In this document: one piece after another, positions 53,851 to 62,047 of the stretch
Numbering within the stretch: position 1 is the stretch's first letter
How the letters are laid out: every line of letters starts with the position of its first letter
DNA from: Marinicella pacifica
GTDB taxonomy: Bacteria; Pseudomonadota; Gammaproteobacteria; Xanthomonadales; Marinicellaceae
Direction: 5' to 3'
Length of the DNA: 64,000 nucleotides
NCBI RefSeq assembly: GCF_014636635.1
Contig: NZ_BMEO01000005.1
Coordinates: forward strand, 187,215 to 251,214
Notes under the pieces: generated by a model
What the model saw: only the letters and a program-made list of their open reading frames with translations
Databases searched by the model: none
What the model was told of the DNA's origin: nothing
Translations under genes and position numbers: made by a program

Positions 53851-54792
53851 TTAGCGTTTCTTTTTAAAGCGCTGTTTTCGCGCGGCTTTTTTGGCGGCTT
53901 TTTCGGCCAGTATCTGCTCAACTTCCGCCACTTCTTTTGTTTGCATGGCCGGCGTTTCTAAAGTAATTCGGCCTAACTGGCCTTGTCTGAATTCGGTAAT
54001 TAACTGACGGTAAAAACGCTCCATATCCGCCTGATGACCGGCTTTGACAAAATGCCGGGCTTTGGCAATGGCTTCCATTAATTCATAGACCGCCATCTCA
54101 TCAGCAGTATCGAAGACGCTATCTACACTAACCTGAAACCGCTCTTGGATGGCTTGCGGATAATGTGCCGCTAAAAATGCAGTCAGAAAATGCGCCAAAT
54201 CCCCCATATCGACCACTGAAGATTTAATGCTGCCGGCGATTGCCAAACGATGGGCGCTGTATTGATTATCAAATCGCGGCCATAAAACTCCTGGGGTGTC
54301 ATGCAAAATCACATTTTTTGGTAATTTAATCCGCTGCTGTCGTTTGGTCACCGCCGCTTCATCACCAGTGGTGGCTATGCCGCGTTCGGCAATCACATTA
54401 ATCACCGTTGATTTACCGGCATTGGGGACACCCATAATCAGTACCTGAATGGGCTTTTTATTGACTTCACGCTCCGGAAACATGGCGCGACACCAGTCAG
54501 GAATCTGTTTCATCACTGCCGGTTCAGACAGACTGACGGCATAGGCTTTAGCCTGATCCACTTGTTCAAAAGCCTGCAGCCATTGCCCGGTAACATCGGC
54601 ATCAGCCAAATCCGCTTTATTTAATAACTGAATGGTCGGCTTATGCCCGCGGATTTTGGCCAGCAAAGGATTTTGTGAACTGTACGGTAACCGCGCATCC
54701 AGCACCTCAATCACCAAATCCACCTCCGGCAACAAAGCCCGAATTTCTTTTTGGGCTTTATGCATATGACCCGGGAACCAGTTAATCGTCAT
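53851..54792 (-). CDS. ylqF: Ribosome biogenesis GTPase YlqF/RbgA
   Basis: About 313 residues from ATG 54792 (MTINWFPGHMHKA, the family start). It is a circularly permuted GTPase: G4 (LNKADLAD) precedes G1 (MGVPNAGKSTVIN), then G3 (HDTPG). The C-terminal tail is rich in Ala, Lys and Arg. YlqF/RbgA helps assemble the 50S subunit. A longer upstream reading exists but lacks family similarity. It is divergent from htpG. Confidence 0.93.
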   Translation of the reverse strand: MTINWFPGHMHKAQKEIRALLPEVDLVIEVLDARLPYSSQNPLLAKIRGHKPTIQLLNKADLADADVTGQWLQAFEQVDQAKAYAVSLSEPAVMKQIPDWCRAMFPEREVNKKPIQVLIMGVPNAGKSTVINVIAERGIATTGDEAAVTKRQQRIKLPKNVILHDTPGVLWPRFDNQYSAHRLAIAGSIKSSVVDMGDLAHFLTAFLAAHYPQAIQERFQVSVDSVFDTADEMAVYELMEAIAKARHFVKAGHQADMERFYRQLITEFRQGQLGRITLETPAMQTKEVAEVEQILAEKAAKKAARKQRFKKKR

Positions 54793-54848
54793 AATATCGG
54801 TACAACATGAACAAAACCCACATTTTACATGACTGTCCCGGCTTGCGC

Positions 54849-54875
54849 CTTGAAAACCACCCAATCATCCCTAAT
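54849..54875 (+). promoter_or_regulatory. Heat-shock (sigma-32 type) promoter of htpG
   Basis: CTTGAAA (54849-54855) is the exact sigma-32 -35 consensus. It is followed after 13 bp by CCCTAAT (54869-54875), close to CCCCATNT. The htpG start is 32 bp downstream. Confidence 0.6.
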
Positions 54876-54906
54876 TTACTGGCATCCTAAAATTTTACGA
54901 TTAATC

Positions 54907-56802
54907 ATGAGCCAAACAGCCAAAAAACACACATTTCAGGCAGAAGTGAATCAGGTGCTTGACCTGGTGATTCATTCTCTATATTCGAACAAAGACATAT
55001 TCTTGCGCGAATTAATATCAAATGCATCTGATGCTTGCGATAAATTGCGCTTTGAAGCGATTAAAAACAAAGAACTGAATGCCGAAGATTTACACATTAA
55101 GGTGGACTTCGACAAAGAGGCCAAAACCATCACCGTTTCTGATAACGGCATCGGCATGAGCCACGATGAGTTGATTGAAAACATCGGCACCATCGCCAAC
55201 TCCGGCACCAAAAAATACCTCGAATCCATCGCTAAAAAAGACAAAGCCGATGCCAACTTAATCGGCCAGTTCGGGGTCGGTTTTTACGCCTCGTTTATTG
55301 TCGCCAAAGAAGTCGAAATCAAAACCCGCAAAGCTGGCGCGCCTGCCGACGAAGCGTGGAACTGGCGTTCAGACGGTAAAAACGATTACACCATTGAACC
55401 CATCAGCAAAGACAGCCACGGCACCGAAATCATCTTACACTTACAAGATGACGAAGCGGATTTCGCTGACAACCACCGCCTGCGTTCATTAATAAAAAAA
55501 TACTCCGAGCATGTGGCTTTCCCGATTAAAATGCTGGAAGTCATTTATCCTGAAAAGGACGAAGACGGTAATGACAAGCCGGCCAAAGAGCCTGAGTATG
55601 AAGTGGTTAATGACGCCACCGCAATGTGGAAGAAAAACCCCGGTGACCTCAAAGGCAAGGATTATCAGGCGTTTTATAAACAAATCAGCAACGACTTTAA
55701 CGAAGCGGCGTTCTGGACCCATAACCACATCGAAGGTACGCAAAGTTACACCAATCTGTTATACGTACCGAAAAAAGCCCCGTTCGCCATGTTCCAGAAT
55801 CCCGATGACCGCGAAGGCTTAAAACTGTACATTAAACGGGTCTTTATCACCGATGCCTCGAAAGAACTGTTACCCAATTACTTACGCTTCGTTAAAGGTG
55901 TGGTGGACTCCAACGATTTGCCTTTAAATGTCTCGCGCGAAACTTTACAGGATAACCCGTTACTGAAAAAAATCCGCTCAGGTCTGGTTAAACGGGTCTT
56001 GGGCATGTTGAAAAAGAAAACCAACGACAGCGAAGTCTATGGCACATTCTGGAAAGAATTCGGTGACACCTTAAAAGAAGGCGTGGTGGAAGATTTTTCC
56101 AACCGCGAAGCGGTACTGAAATTATTGCGCTTTGCCTCCACACACAATGACGACGCCACCGAGAATGTATCGCTGGATGATTACATCAGTCGCATGCAGG
56201 ACAAGCAGGATAAAATTTACTTTATCACCGCCGAGTCTTATGCGGCCGCGAAAAACTCGCCGCACTTAGAGAAATTCAAAGAAAAAGGCATCGAAGTTCT
56301 GCTGATGCACAGCCGCATCGACGAATGGATGATGGGCCATGTCCAGGAATATGACGGTAAACAATTCCAGTCCGTGGCCAAAGGTAAAATTAACCTGGGT
56401 GACGAAGATAAAGACAAAGAAGATAAAACGTCAGAAGAAGACAAAGACTTTCTAAAAAAGCTGTCAGAACAGCTTAAAGACCATGTCAGCGAAGTCACCG
56501 CCTCAACCCGCCTGGTGAATTCTGCCAGCTGCCTGGTGATGGATGAACACGCCATGGCCATCCACATGCAAAAGCTGATGGAACAAGCCGGCCAGGCCAT
56601 GCCCGGCCAGAAACCGGCGCTGGAAGTGAACCTGAACCATCCGTTGGTGAAACACATCGAAAACATGGACAACGACGAGCAATTCAAGCAATGGTCCGAA
56701 CTGTTGTACGAACAAGCCCTCCTCGCCGAAGGCGGCCAACTCAAAAACCCCGCCGAATACGTCCAGAAAATGAACCAACTGATGCTGGATATGTTGGGGT
56801 AA
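54907..56802 (+). CDS. htpG: Chaperone HtpG (bacterial Hsp90)
   Basis: A 631-residue Hsp90. The N-terminal GHKL ATPase has LISNASDACDKLRFEA, VSDNGIGM and GQFGVGFYASFIV. The middle domain has the Arg of NVSRETLQDN, and the C-terminal dimerisation domain ends NQLMLDMLG. The ATG at 54907 begins the conserved HTFQAEVNQVLDLVIHSLYS; an upstream in-frame reading is not part of the family. A sigma-32 promoter lies upstream and a long hairpin terminator downstream. Confidence 0.97.
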   Translation: MSQTAKKHTFQAEVNQVLDLVIHSLYSNKDIFLRELISNASDACDKLRFEAIKNKELNAEDLHIKVDFDKEAKTITVSDNGIGMSHDELIENIGTIANSGTKKYLESIAKKDKADANLIGQFGVGFYASFIVAKEVEIKTRKAGAPADEAWNWRSDGKNDYTIEPISKDSHGTEIILHLQDDEADFADNHRLRSLIKKYSEHVAFPIKMLEVIYPEKDEDGNDKPAKEPEYEVVNDATAMWKKNPGDLKGKDYQAFYKQISNDFNEAAFWTHNHIEGTQSYTNLLYVPKKAPFAMFQNPDDREGLKLYIKRVFITDASKELLPNYLRFVKGVVDSNDLPLNVSRETLQDNPLLKKIRSGLVKRVLGMLKKKTNDSEVYGTFWKEFGDTLKEGVVEDFSNREAVLKLLRFASTHNDDATENVSLDDYISRMQDKQDKIYFITAESYAAAKNSPHLEKFKEKGIEVLLMHSRIDEWMMGHVQEYDGKQFQSVAKGKINLGDEDKDKEDKTSEEDKDFLKKLSEQLKDHVSEVTASTRLVNSASCLVMDEHAMAIHMQKLMEQAGQAMPGQKPALEVNLNHPLVKHIENMDNDEQFKQWSELLYEQALLAEGGQLKNPAEYVQKMNQLMLDMLG

Positions 56803-56813
56803 GTTTACTTTAA

Positions 56814-56867
56814 TTGTGAAGTTATCGGATTGCCGTTATGGCAACCCGATAACTTCACAAATTTTTT
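56814..56867 (+). terminator. Long hairpin terminator after htpG
   Basis: A perfect 15-bp stem (56814-56828 with 56846-56860) is extended by a TTGCC/GGCAA inner stem and followed by T6 (56862-56867). Confidence 0.85.
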
Positions 56868-57063
56868 AAATAACAACTATGATGCGTCGTTATCGGACTT
56901 GATCACTATCTCGTCCTTTTTAACGTGACAGACCTACGTCCTATTGGCCACCCGATACCCCAGTTTGCGACAGCAAACAAAAGCAAAGCATAAATTCACC
57001 AATTAAAAAATATCCAGAAGAGCCAAAGATCCTTACGAAAGACTCATGTTATTGTGCAATATT
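56868..57063. other. Intergenic stretch before the toxin-antitoxin island
   Basis: About 200 bp between the htpG terminator and the parDE promoter. I see no gene, repeat or clear signal in it. Confidence 0.5.
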
Positions 57064-57099
57064 TTGCACCTGATACACTTTTGGTGTATATTAACACCA
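57064..57099 (+). promoter_or_regulatory. parDE promoter and operator
   Basis: TTGCAC (57064-57069), a 17-bp spacer and TATATT (57087-57092). Two overlapping inverted repeats cover the -10: ATACAC-N5-GTGTAT (57073-57089) and TGGTGT-N6-ACACCA (57082-57099). They suit autorepression by a ribbon-helix-helix antitoxin. Confidence 0.7.
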
Positions 57100-57118
57100 C
57101 TAACCGTTGAGTACTCAT

Positions 57119-57358
57119 ATGTCAAGACAAAGCATTTCCTTTACACCACCTAATGATCAATGGCTAAAAAATCAGGTCGCCAGTAAAGAATATTCCAGTA
57201 AAAGCGAACTTGTTAATGACCTCATTCGACAAGCCAGAAAACAACAAGCCCAGATTGATTGGATTCAATTAAAACTGGAAAAAGCTGAAAAAAGTGGGTT
57301 TACCGAAGACAACCAAGAACAAATCCTTAAACAAGCAAAATCCTCATTGGATGGCTAA
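57119..57358 (+). CDS. parD: ParD-family antitoxin
   Basis: A 79-residue protein: an N-terminal ribbon-helix-helix (RQSISFTPPNDQWLKNQV, SSKSELVNDLIRQAR) and a C-terminal toxin-binding helix (GFTEDNQEQILKQAK). The ATG at 57119 is chosen over an upstream TTG. The toxin start overlaps its last 8 bp. It would bind and neutralise the ParE toxin and repress the operon through the palindromes upstream. A frameshifted paralogue lies at 58972. Confidence 0.88.
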   Translation: MSRQSISFTPPNDQWLKNQVASKEYSSKSELVNDLIRQARKQQAQIDWIQLKLEKAEKSGFTEDNQEQILKQAKSSLDG

Positions 57359-57641
57359 GTATAAATTAAGTAATGAAGCCAAAGATGATCTCATCAGGAT
57401 TTATCATTACGGCGTAAAGAACTTTGGTATAAATCAAGCCGACAAGTACTATAACGCATTATTTAAGTCATTCGACACAATCGCTCAGCGGCCATTTTCT
57501 TATGAATCAATTAATCACATTAAAGTCGGCTACAGAAGATGTGTTTATGGTTCTGACAGTATTTATTTTAGAATCCAAAATAACACGGTTGAAATAATGA
57601 CCATTATCGGCAAGCAGGATTTAGAAAACATACTTTTATAG
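57351..57641 (+). CDS. parE: ParE-family toxin
   Basis: A 96-residue RelE/ParE-fold toxin: KYKLSNEAKDDLIRIYHYGV at the start, FDTIAQRPFSYESI in the middle and the basic strand KVGYRRCVYGSDSIYFR followed by VEIMTIIGKQD. ParE members poison DNA gyrase. The ATG at 57351 overlaps parD by 8 bp. All expected segments are present, so the module looks functional. Confidence 0.87.
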   Translation: MAKYKLSNEAKDDLIRIYHYGVKNFGINQADKYYNALFKSFDTIAQRPFSYESINHIKVGYRRCVYGSDSIYFRIQNNTVEIMTIIGKQDLENILL

Positions 57642-57714
57642 TCTGTAAATATTTCTGCATTCCGACCTGCGATTTATCTTACCCGTTCTGTAAGCCTACC
57701 TACTAAGCCCAAAA

Positions 57715-58815
57715 TCACCCATCCTCCAACAACTGCCGCAAATCAATGACACCGGCATTAGCCCTCGATATATACGAAGCCATTACCAAAGAATGATTGG
57801 CGAAAAACCCAAAGCCCGAGCCGTTGAGAATCATCGGCGTCCAGATGCTGTCCTGAGTGGCCTCCAGTTCACGGATAATTTGCCGCAAAGATACCAGCGC
57901 ATTTTTCTTTTCCAGCACACCTTTAAAATCCACTTCAATGGCTTTCAGCAAATGAATCAGCGCCCAGGTCGAACCACGGGCTTCATAGAAATTGTTATCG
58001 ATTTGCAGCCACGGGGTTTTCACCTGCAGCTCACTCGGCTGATAGGTCGCCGATTCCGCAGTTGAATCACCGCCACTGTTGGTATTAATCCTGTCTTCAC
58101 CAACACTGGCAGATAATCGTTTTGATAAACTCCCCAAACGCTTTTCAACCAGATTCAGCCACACCACCAGATTATCGGTCCGGGCATAAAACTCCGCCGG
58201 CGGTTGTGCCGAACCCGCCAGTCGATTCATGTACCTGGTAAAAAACTCACGACCTGATTTATACCGCCCCTCGGTGGCCGGCCAAATCCATTTATCATGG
58301 TCATTATGAAACTTCGGATCTGAATCTGCCAGATCCGCATCCTCTTCCGACTGACTCTGCGAACGGCTGATGTCATTGCGCATCACCCGCACAAAATCTC
58401 GCACCTGGATGACCACCCCAAATTCCCAGCTCGGCATATTATCCATTAACAAAAACGGCGGCATCACATCATTGGCCATATAACCGCCCGGTTTATTTAA
58501 AAGAACATCCGTGATTTCCAAAAAAGCCGCCCCCGATGTCACCCCGGTGACATCCCGCCACTGATGTTCTTTCGCGTATTGCTCGGCGTTCACCTGAACA
58601 TCAAATAATGCCGGCTCCCGGTCAAAAAACATCACCAGCAAAACCTGCAAAGCCAAAAACAAAGCCAGCCCCACGCCCCACCAGCGCCACGACTTACGCA
58701 AAGTCAACGCCCGCTTTTTCTTATAACGATTGCCGCCATCACCGGGCTCAGCCTTATAATCCGCCGGCATCTCATCATGCACCGCCTTATCAGAATCAGG
58801 AATTTGGTTATTCAT
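57715..58815 (-). CDS. DUF2333 family membrane protein
   Basis: A 366-residue protein with a charged cytoplasmic start, one transmembrane helix (WGVGLALFLALQVLLVMFF, about residues 46-64) and a large periplasmic domain. Segments FLEITDVLLNKPGGYMAND, VIQVRDFVRVMRNDISRSQS and GSTWALIHLLKAIEVDF match DUF2333. Function unknown. It is a chromosomal gene lying between the parDE operon and the orphan parD copy, so the TA insertions flank it. Confidence 0.9.
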   Translation of the reverse strand: MNNQIPDSDKAVHDEMPADYKAEPGDGGNRYKKKRALTLRKSWRWWGVGLALFLALQVLLVMFFDREPALFDVQVNAEQYAKEHQWRDVTGVTSGAAFLEITDVLLNKPGGYMANDVMPPFLLMDNMPSWEFGVVIQVRDFVRVMRNDISRSQSQSEEDADLADSDPKFHNDHDKWIWPATEGRYKSGREFFTRYMNRLAGSAQPPAEFYARTDNLVVWLNLVEKRLGSLSKRLSASVGEDRINTNSGGDSTAESATYQPSELQVKTPWLQIDNNFYEARGSTWALIHLLKAIEVDFKGVLEKKNALVSLRQIIRELEATQDSIWTPMILNGSGFGFFANHSLVMASYISRANAGVIDLRQLLEDG

Positions 58816-58971
58816 GGTTGTTTATTTTCAGGAAATTAAATAAAGATTATAACAACATCAGCGTTAAGAATGCATGTGCCGGAGGTTGGGGTTATTTACA
58901 ATGCTCTAATTTCTTCGATACACTATACCCAATGGATTTACTTATATCACCCATTTGACTGATGACTTCAT

Positions 58972-59210
58972 GGCATTTAAACCATTTCACTACACATCAC
59001 GCAACAATGAATGGCTCAATAATCAAGTTGCCAATCAGGAATATTCCAGTAAAAAGTGAAATAGTCAACGACCTCATTCGAAAAGCCAGAAAGCAGCAAC
59101 CGCAATTAAATTGGATTCAGGCAAAAATAGAACGGGCTGAAAATAGCGGTTTTATTCATGACAATAAAGCACAAATCCTCAATCAAGCAAGATCCTCGCT
59201 AAACAACTAA
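58972..59210 (+). pseudogene. Orphan parD paralogue with a frameshift
   Basis: From an ATG-like start near 58970-58972 the frame reads FKPFHYTSRNNEWLNNQV and NQEYSSK, then hits TGA. After removal of one A from the A5 run at 59051-59055 the frame continues SEIVNDLIRKARKQQPQLN to the normal end. The intact ParD at 57119 aligns along its whole length, so this is a single-base frameshift. No parE follows. It may be a dead gene, a sequencing error or, less likely, a slippage site. Confidence 0.8.
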
Positions 59211-59551
59211 ATCCAAGCTGACAATCGGTTATTGAAAATGGGTAACTGTCAGATTGGGGCTGAACTTCTACAAATAATACTGTATTAGCCGCCGCTGCAT
59301 TCAACTTCACAAAGTTGTTGAAGGCATTTTATTGGGTCTTAAATAAATTCACTAAACATACTCGCCAATGGCTAATTTTTTCACCAAAATCGTTGGCGTT
59401 GAAGTGAATTATTTAAGTTCGACTATTTAAAATCTCGCAGGCAGATACAGAGAATTATTTACAGAGTCTCGAACGTCAAGGTTTGGAAGATTTACCCTAA
59501 TCTTTTCACAACAATCACTTTGGATTTTCTTGGTAAAATCTAAAACCCATT
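59211..59551. other. Gene-free region with two inverted repeats
   Basis: A 341-bp gap between the orphan parD and hipA. It contains a hairpin at 59218-59252 (CTGACA...TGTCAG with inner GTTA/TAAC) and a larger imperfect palindrome at 59338-59417. No gene was found; a short open stretch ending QSLERQGLEDLP near 59500 may be a remnant of an unknown coding sequence. Confidence 0.5.
59338..59417. repeat. 80-bp imperfect palindrome, MITE-like
   Basis: The outer arms CTTAAATAAATTCACT (59338-59353) and AGTGAATTATTTAAG (59403-59417) are near-perfect complements with one bulge. The inner arms CGCCAA (59363-59368) and TTGGCG (59393-59398) also pair. The shape suits a small non-autonomous element or a fold-forming site. 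No second copy was seen in the window. Confidence 0.5.
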
Positions 59552-60874
59552 CTAACCCAATAATTTATCAGCCTGCTTAATCATTCCCTCAAATATTTTA
59601 TCCGACACAATCGATGGAAAATCATTAGGCAAAATCTGTTTTACATTTTTAATAACATCACCAGTACTCAAAGCAATCTCGTCAAGCATGATATTGACAT
59701 CCTCTTGACTGAAACCCGTTTTAATGCCGTGATTGATAAAATGTCTTCTTAGTATTTCTTTGACGCGATAATGTTTATTTTTACTGTCTATCGACATCGC
59801 CAATTTTGCATCATAAAAAGACAATTGATTTTTGCCCTTGCCAATCACAGGATACACCGACAGCACATCATAAAGAGGCGCTAATTTATAATGATTACCG
59901 GCAAAATGCTTTAAACTGAAATTCTTAGCATGGCCATCCGTGGCACACATTATCCAGAAAATTATTTGGGCTTTAAAAAATATCTCTTTATCTTTTTTTG
60001 CCTGAATCGAACCATCCAGTAACCTCAAACCATCAGTAATTCCCAAGCCACCATCCTTTTGATATTTATCTAACGGCGATAAGCCTTTGGCTTGACAGAA
60101 GTCCTCCTGCGCTAAACGCATAATCCATTGTTCATCCGGTGACAGTTTTCGATCAAAACGCTCCACGACCAAAACCTTCATATCCTCAAAATAAGCCATA
60201 TCACAATGAGCAACCGGTAAGCCATATTCGCGAATAATCTTTGAACATAGCCACTCATTTTCGACTGAGTGACTCAAATCTAAATTCATATTACCAATCA
60301 ATCCCATCGGTAATTTCAGGATATGCGTGGTTGGTGTTGAACCCAATGGACGACACCAACGGTTATCACACCAAAGTAATGCCGTTTTCTCCTGGGCACC
60401 TGCTAATGAGAGTCGTAAATCATTGGACGGATTAATTAAACCCAATACATTTGATCCAACTGTGTTTCTTAAAATATCTGCAACTTCAGAATCATCTAAT
60501 GCTTGATATTGAATAGATTTAACCGATTGTGGTTCTTCACCTGCGGGCAAAATCTGTATGGCACCGACACAGTCACGACCTATTTCAGCCAATAATTCAA
60601 ACGCAGAAATACCATTGGCCGAAAATTTTGTCGCCATTCTTTCTCTGATATCACGACTATCGGGTAATAAATTGTCAAAATAAAATCTAACCACATCACC
60701 CGAAAACACCTGATTACCCGGTGTAAAAGGCAAAGACAAAGACAACACCCTGGCATATTTATTAGTTAGCCAACTTGGATCATACTGAAAAGTTTCTTGA
60801 CCCCTATGTTTTCCCCAAACACCGACATATTCACCATTGAACCAAATATCTAAGGAATTAATATTTTTGGCCAT
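59552..60874 (-). CDS. hipA: HipA-family serine/threonine kinase toxin
   Basis: About 440 residues, the length of E. coli HipA. The N-terminal subdomain begins LDIWFNGEYVGVW. The ATP-loop region SLAGAQEKTALL and the segment STPTTHILKLP are close to E. coli HipA, which carries its autophosphorylated Ser150 here. The catalytic loop reads TDGHAKNFS and the metal-binding Asp is in APLYDVLSVYP. HipA phosphorylates glutamyl-tRNA synthetase and causes growth arrest. The ATG at 60874 shares one base with the hipB stop (TGATG). Confidence 0.93.
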   Translation of the reverse strand: MAKNINSLDIWFNGEYVGVWGKHRGQETFQYDPSWLTNKYARVLSLSLPFTPGNQVFSGDVVRFYFDNLLPDSRDIRERMATKFSANGISAFELLAEIGRDCVGAIQILPAGEEPQSVKSIQYQALDDSEVADILRNTVGSNVLGLINPSNDLRLSLAGAQEKTALLWCDNRWCRPLGSTPTTHILKLPMGLIGNMNLDLSHSVENEWLCSKIIREYGLPVAHCDMAYFEDMKVLVVERFDRKLSPDEQWIMRLAQEDFCQAKGLSPLDKYQKDGGLGITDGLRLLDGSIQAKKDKEIFFKAQIIFWIMCATDGHAKNFSLKHFAGNHYKLAPLYDVLSVYPVIGKGKNQLSFYDAKLAMSIDSKNKHYRVKEILRRHFINHGIKTGFSQEDVNIMLDEIALSTGDVIKNVKQILPNDFPSIVSDKIFEGMIKQADKLLG

Positions 60875-61149
60875 CACCACATATCCATATCGTATTTTCC
60901 AGAACCTTCAGCCACATCTGCCCGTGTATTATCTTGCTTATCTATTAAATCGAATTTCACATCAAGAATAACAAACACTCGGAATAAACGCTCCATCGTA
61001 ACATTTTGTGGATTGGCCTCAAGAACCTGATAAGCCTGCTGGCTAATACCCAATTTTTGAGCCACTTCTTGCTGCGTTAGATTTCTTAATTTTCGAAATC
61101 CTTTCAAAATAGGCTTTAATTGGTCGATATTTTGTATTGTGTAATTCAT
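60874..61149 (-). CDS. hipB: HipB-family antitoxin (XRE)
   Basis: About 91 residues from ATG 61149 (MNYTIQNIDQLK). It has a helix-turn-helix: ILKGFRKLRNLTQQEVAQKL, GISQQAYQVLEANP, TMERLFRVFVILDV. The size and the coupling to hipA mark it as HipB, which inhibits HipA and represses the operon. A possible TTG start seven codons upstream is less likely. Palindromic operators lie upstream. Confidence 0.9.
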   Translation of the reverse strand: MNYTIQNIDQLKPILKGFRKLRNLTQQEVAQKLGISQQAYQVLEANPQNVTMERLFRVFVILDVKFDLIDKQDNTRADVAEGSGKYDMDMW

Positions 61150-61183
61150 CTTATGTTTTTTAACTGACAATTACAGTGTATAC

Positions 61184-61243
61184 GTTGTATAAAAACAATA
61201 CAACATATTTGCTGTATTTCCACACTAACAACGTATATGTTGT
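61184..61243 (-). promoter_or_regulatory. hipBA operators
   Basis: GTTGTAT-N7-ATACAAC (61184-61204) is a 7-bp-arm inverted repeat. ACAACGTATATGTTGT (61228-61243) is a 16-bp palindrome with one mismatched pair. Both share the half-site ACAAC/GTTGT and are spaced about 40 bp apart, as expected for a dimeric repressor. They cover the likely promoter on the minus strand. Confidence 0.65.
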
Positions 61244-61345
61244 ATTGTCTGTATGAAACCAATCAGGGAAAGCAATCAGAGACAGGCATCCAAATCGACT
61301 TTTGAAAATTAATGGAAGATAACTCTTTGATTGGACCTCCAATAC

Positions 61346-61380
61346 GCATTAATTGCGCATCAAATGCATTAACTGTATGC
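61346..61380 (+). promoter_or_regulatory. Tandem GCATTAAyTG repeat upstream of the second parD
   Basis: GCATTAATTG (61346-61355) and GCATTAACTG (61366-61375) are 20 bp apart, two helical turns. TATAAG at 61381-61386 could be the -10. The first copy is itself nearly palindromic (CGCA...TGCG). A ribbon-helix-helix operator is likely. Confidence 0.5.
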
Positions 61381-61408
61381 TATAAGTACTGATCTTAAGA
61401 ATTAAGCC

Positions 61409-61651
61409 ATGAACACAAAGTCATTAAATATTTCATTCCCGGAAGACTTAAAAACAAAAGCCAAGCAGCTGGCCGTAGAACAAAAGCATGGATCAGTGGG
61501 TCGGTATATTCAGTATTTATTGAGACGTGAAGCTGAAAAAGATACCGAGCGCAAAAAGCTTAAAGTCTTACTCCAGCAAGGCATTGATTCAGGGACCTCA
61601 GATACTACTCCCGAAGAGTTTTTTAAACAGCTCCGCTCAAATTTAAAATAA
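61409..61651 (+). CDS. ParD-like antitoxin, apparently intact
   Basis: An 80-residue ribbon-helix-helix protein: SLNISFPEDLKTKAKQLAVE, GSVGRYIQYLLRREAEKD, and the C-terminal helix TTPEEFFKQLRSNLK. The toxin it should control follows directly (TAATG overlap) but is broken by two stop codons. It may therefore survive as an orphan antitoxin. It differs from the other parD in the window and is closer to the ParD/CopG type with a TTPEEF tail. Confidence 0.8.
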   Translation: MNTKSLNISFPEDLKTKAKQLAVEQKHGSVGRYIQYLLRREAEKDTERKKLKVLLQQGIDSGTSDTTPEEFFKQLRSNLK

Positions 61652-61968
61652 TGCCTAATCAATACCGACTTACGCGACTGGCTGAACTGGTGTAGTGTAT
61701 TGATTCACTCACCTAATACATTGCTCAAGACAGCGTCAAAACTGCCAATAAATTTTTAGATGAAGTCAAGCGAATCTGCCAATCACTGGCTCAAATGCCA
61801 GACTTGGGTGCTGAAGTTTCTTTTATAAAGTCGCAGCCATTTCAGTTTTTCCCGGCTGGTAAATTTCAAAACTTTTTAATTTTCTACCGTCTGTTCCAAA
61901 ACACGCCTGAAATAGTGAGGATTTTACATCGTCACCGTGATATTGAAGATTTGTTTGAAGAAACTTAA
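61651..61968 (+). pseudogene. Decayed ParE toxin with two in-frame stops
   Basis: The frame starts at the ATG sharing a base with the antitoxin stop and encodes MPNQYRLTRLAELV, then TAG (61693), then CIDSLT, then TAA (61714). Beyond these it stays open to the normal end (NKFLDEVKRICQSLAQMPDL, FYRLFQNTPEIVRILHRHRD, IEDLFEET). The reading frame is otherwise intact over 106 codons, so inactivation is by point mutation and is probably recent. Confidence 0.85.
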
Positions 61969-62021
61969 TCAATGATTAAAAGACATTCTTCTCAATTCAT
62001 AAAGGTAAACAGGGCTCTACC
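61933..62021 (+). repeat. 89-bp repeat, copy 1 (parE 3' end and flank)
   Basis: This stretch aligns without gaps to 63672-63760, with about 75 of 89 bases identical. It covers the last codons of the decayed parE and about 50 bp beyond, ending GGGCTCTACC. Confidence 0.8.
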
Positions 62022-62047
62022 CAAGTAAATCTACTAATTATTTATTA

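Larger units (their letters stand above)
61171..61408. other. Divergent control region between hipBA and the next parD
   Basis: About 240 bp with palindromic sites near hipB and a tandem GCATTAAyTG repeat near parD (see separate entries). The middle shows no gene. Confidence 0.5.

Noticed and set aside
54829..54906. N-terminal extension of HtpG
   Set aside because: Hsp90 similarity begins at the ATG at 54907, and the extension covers the promoter region.
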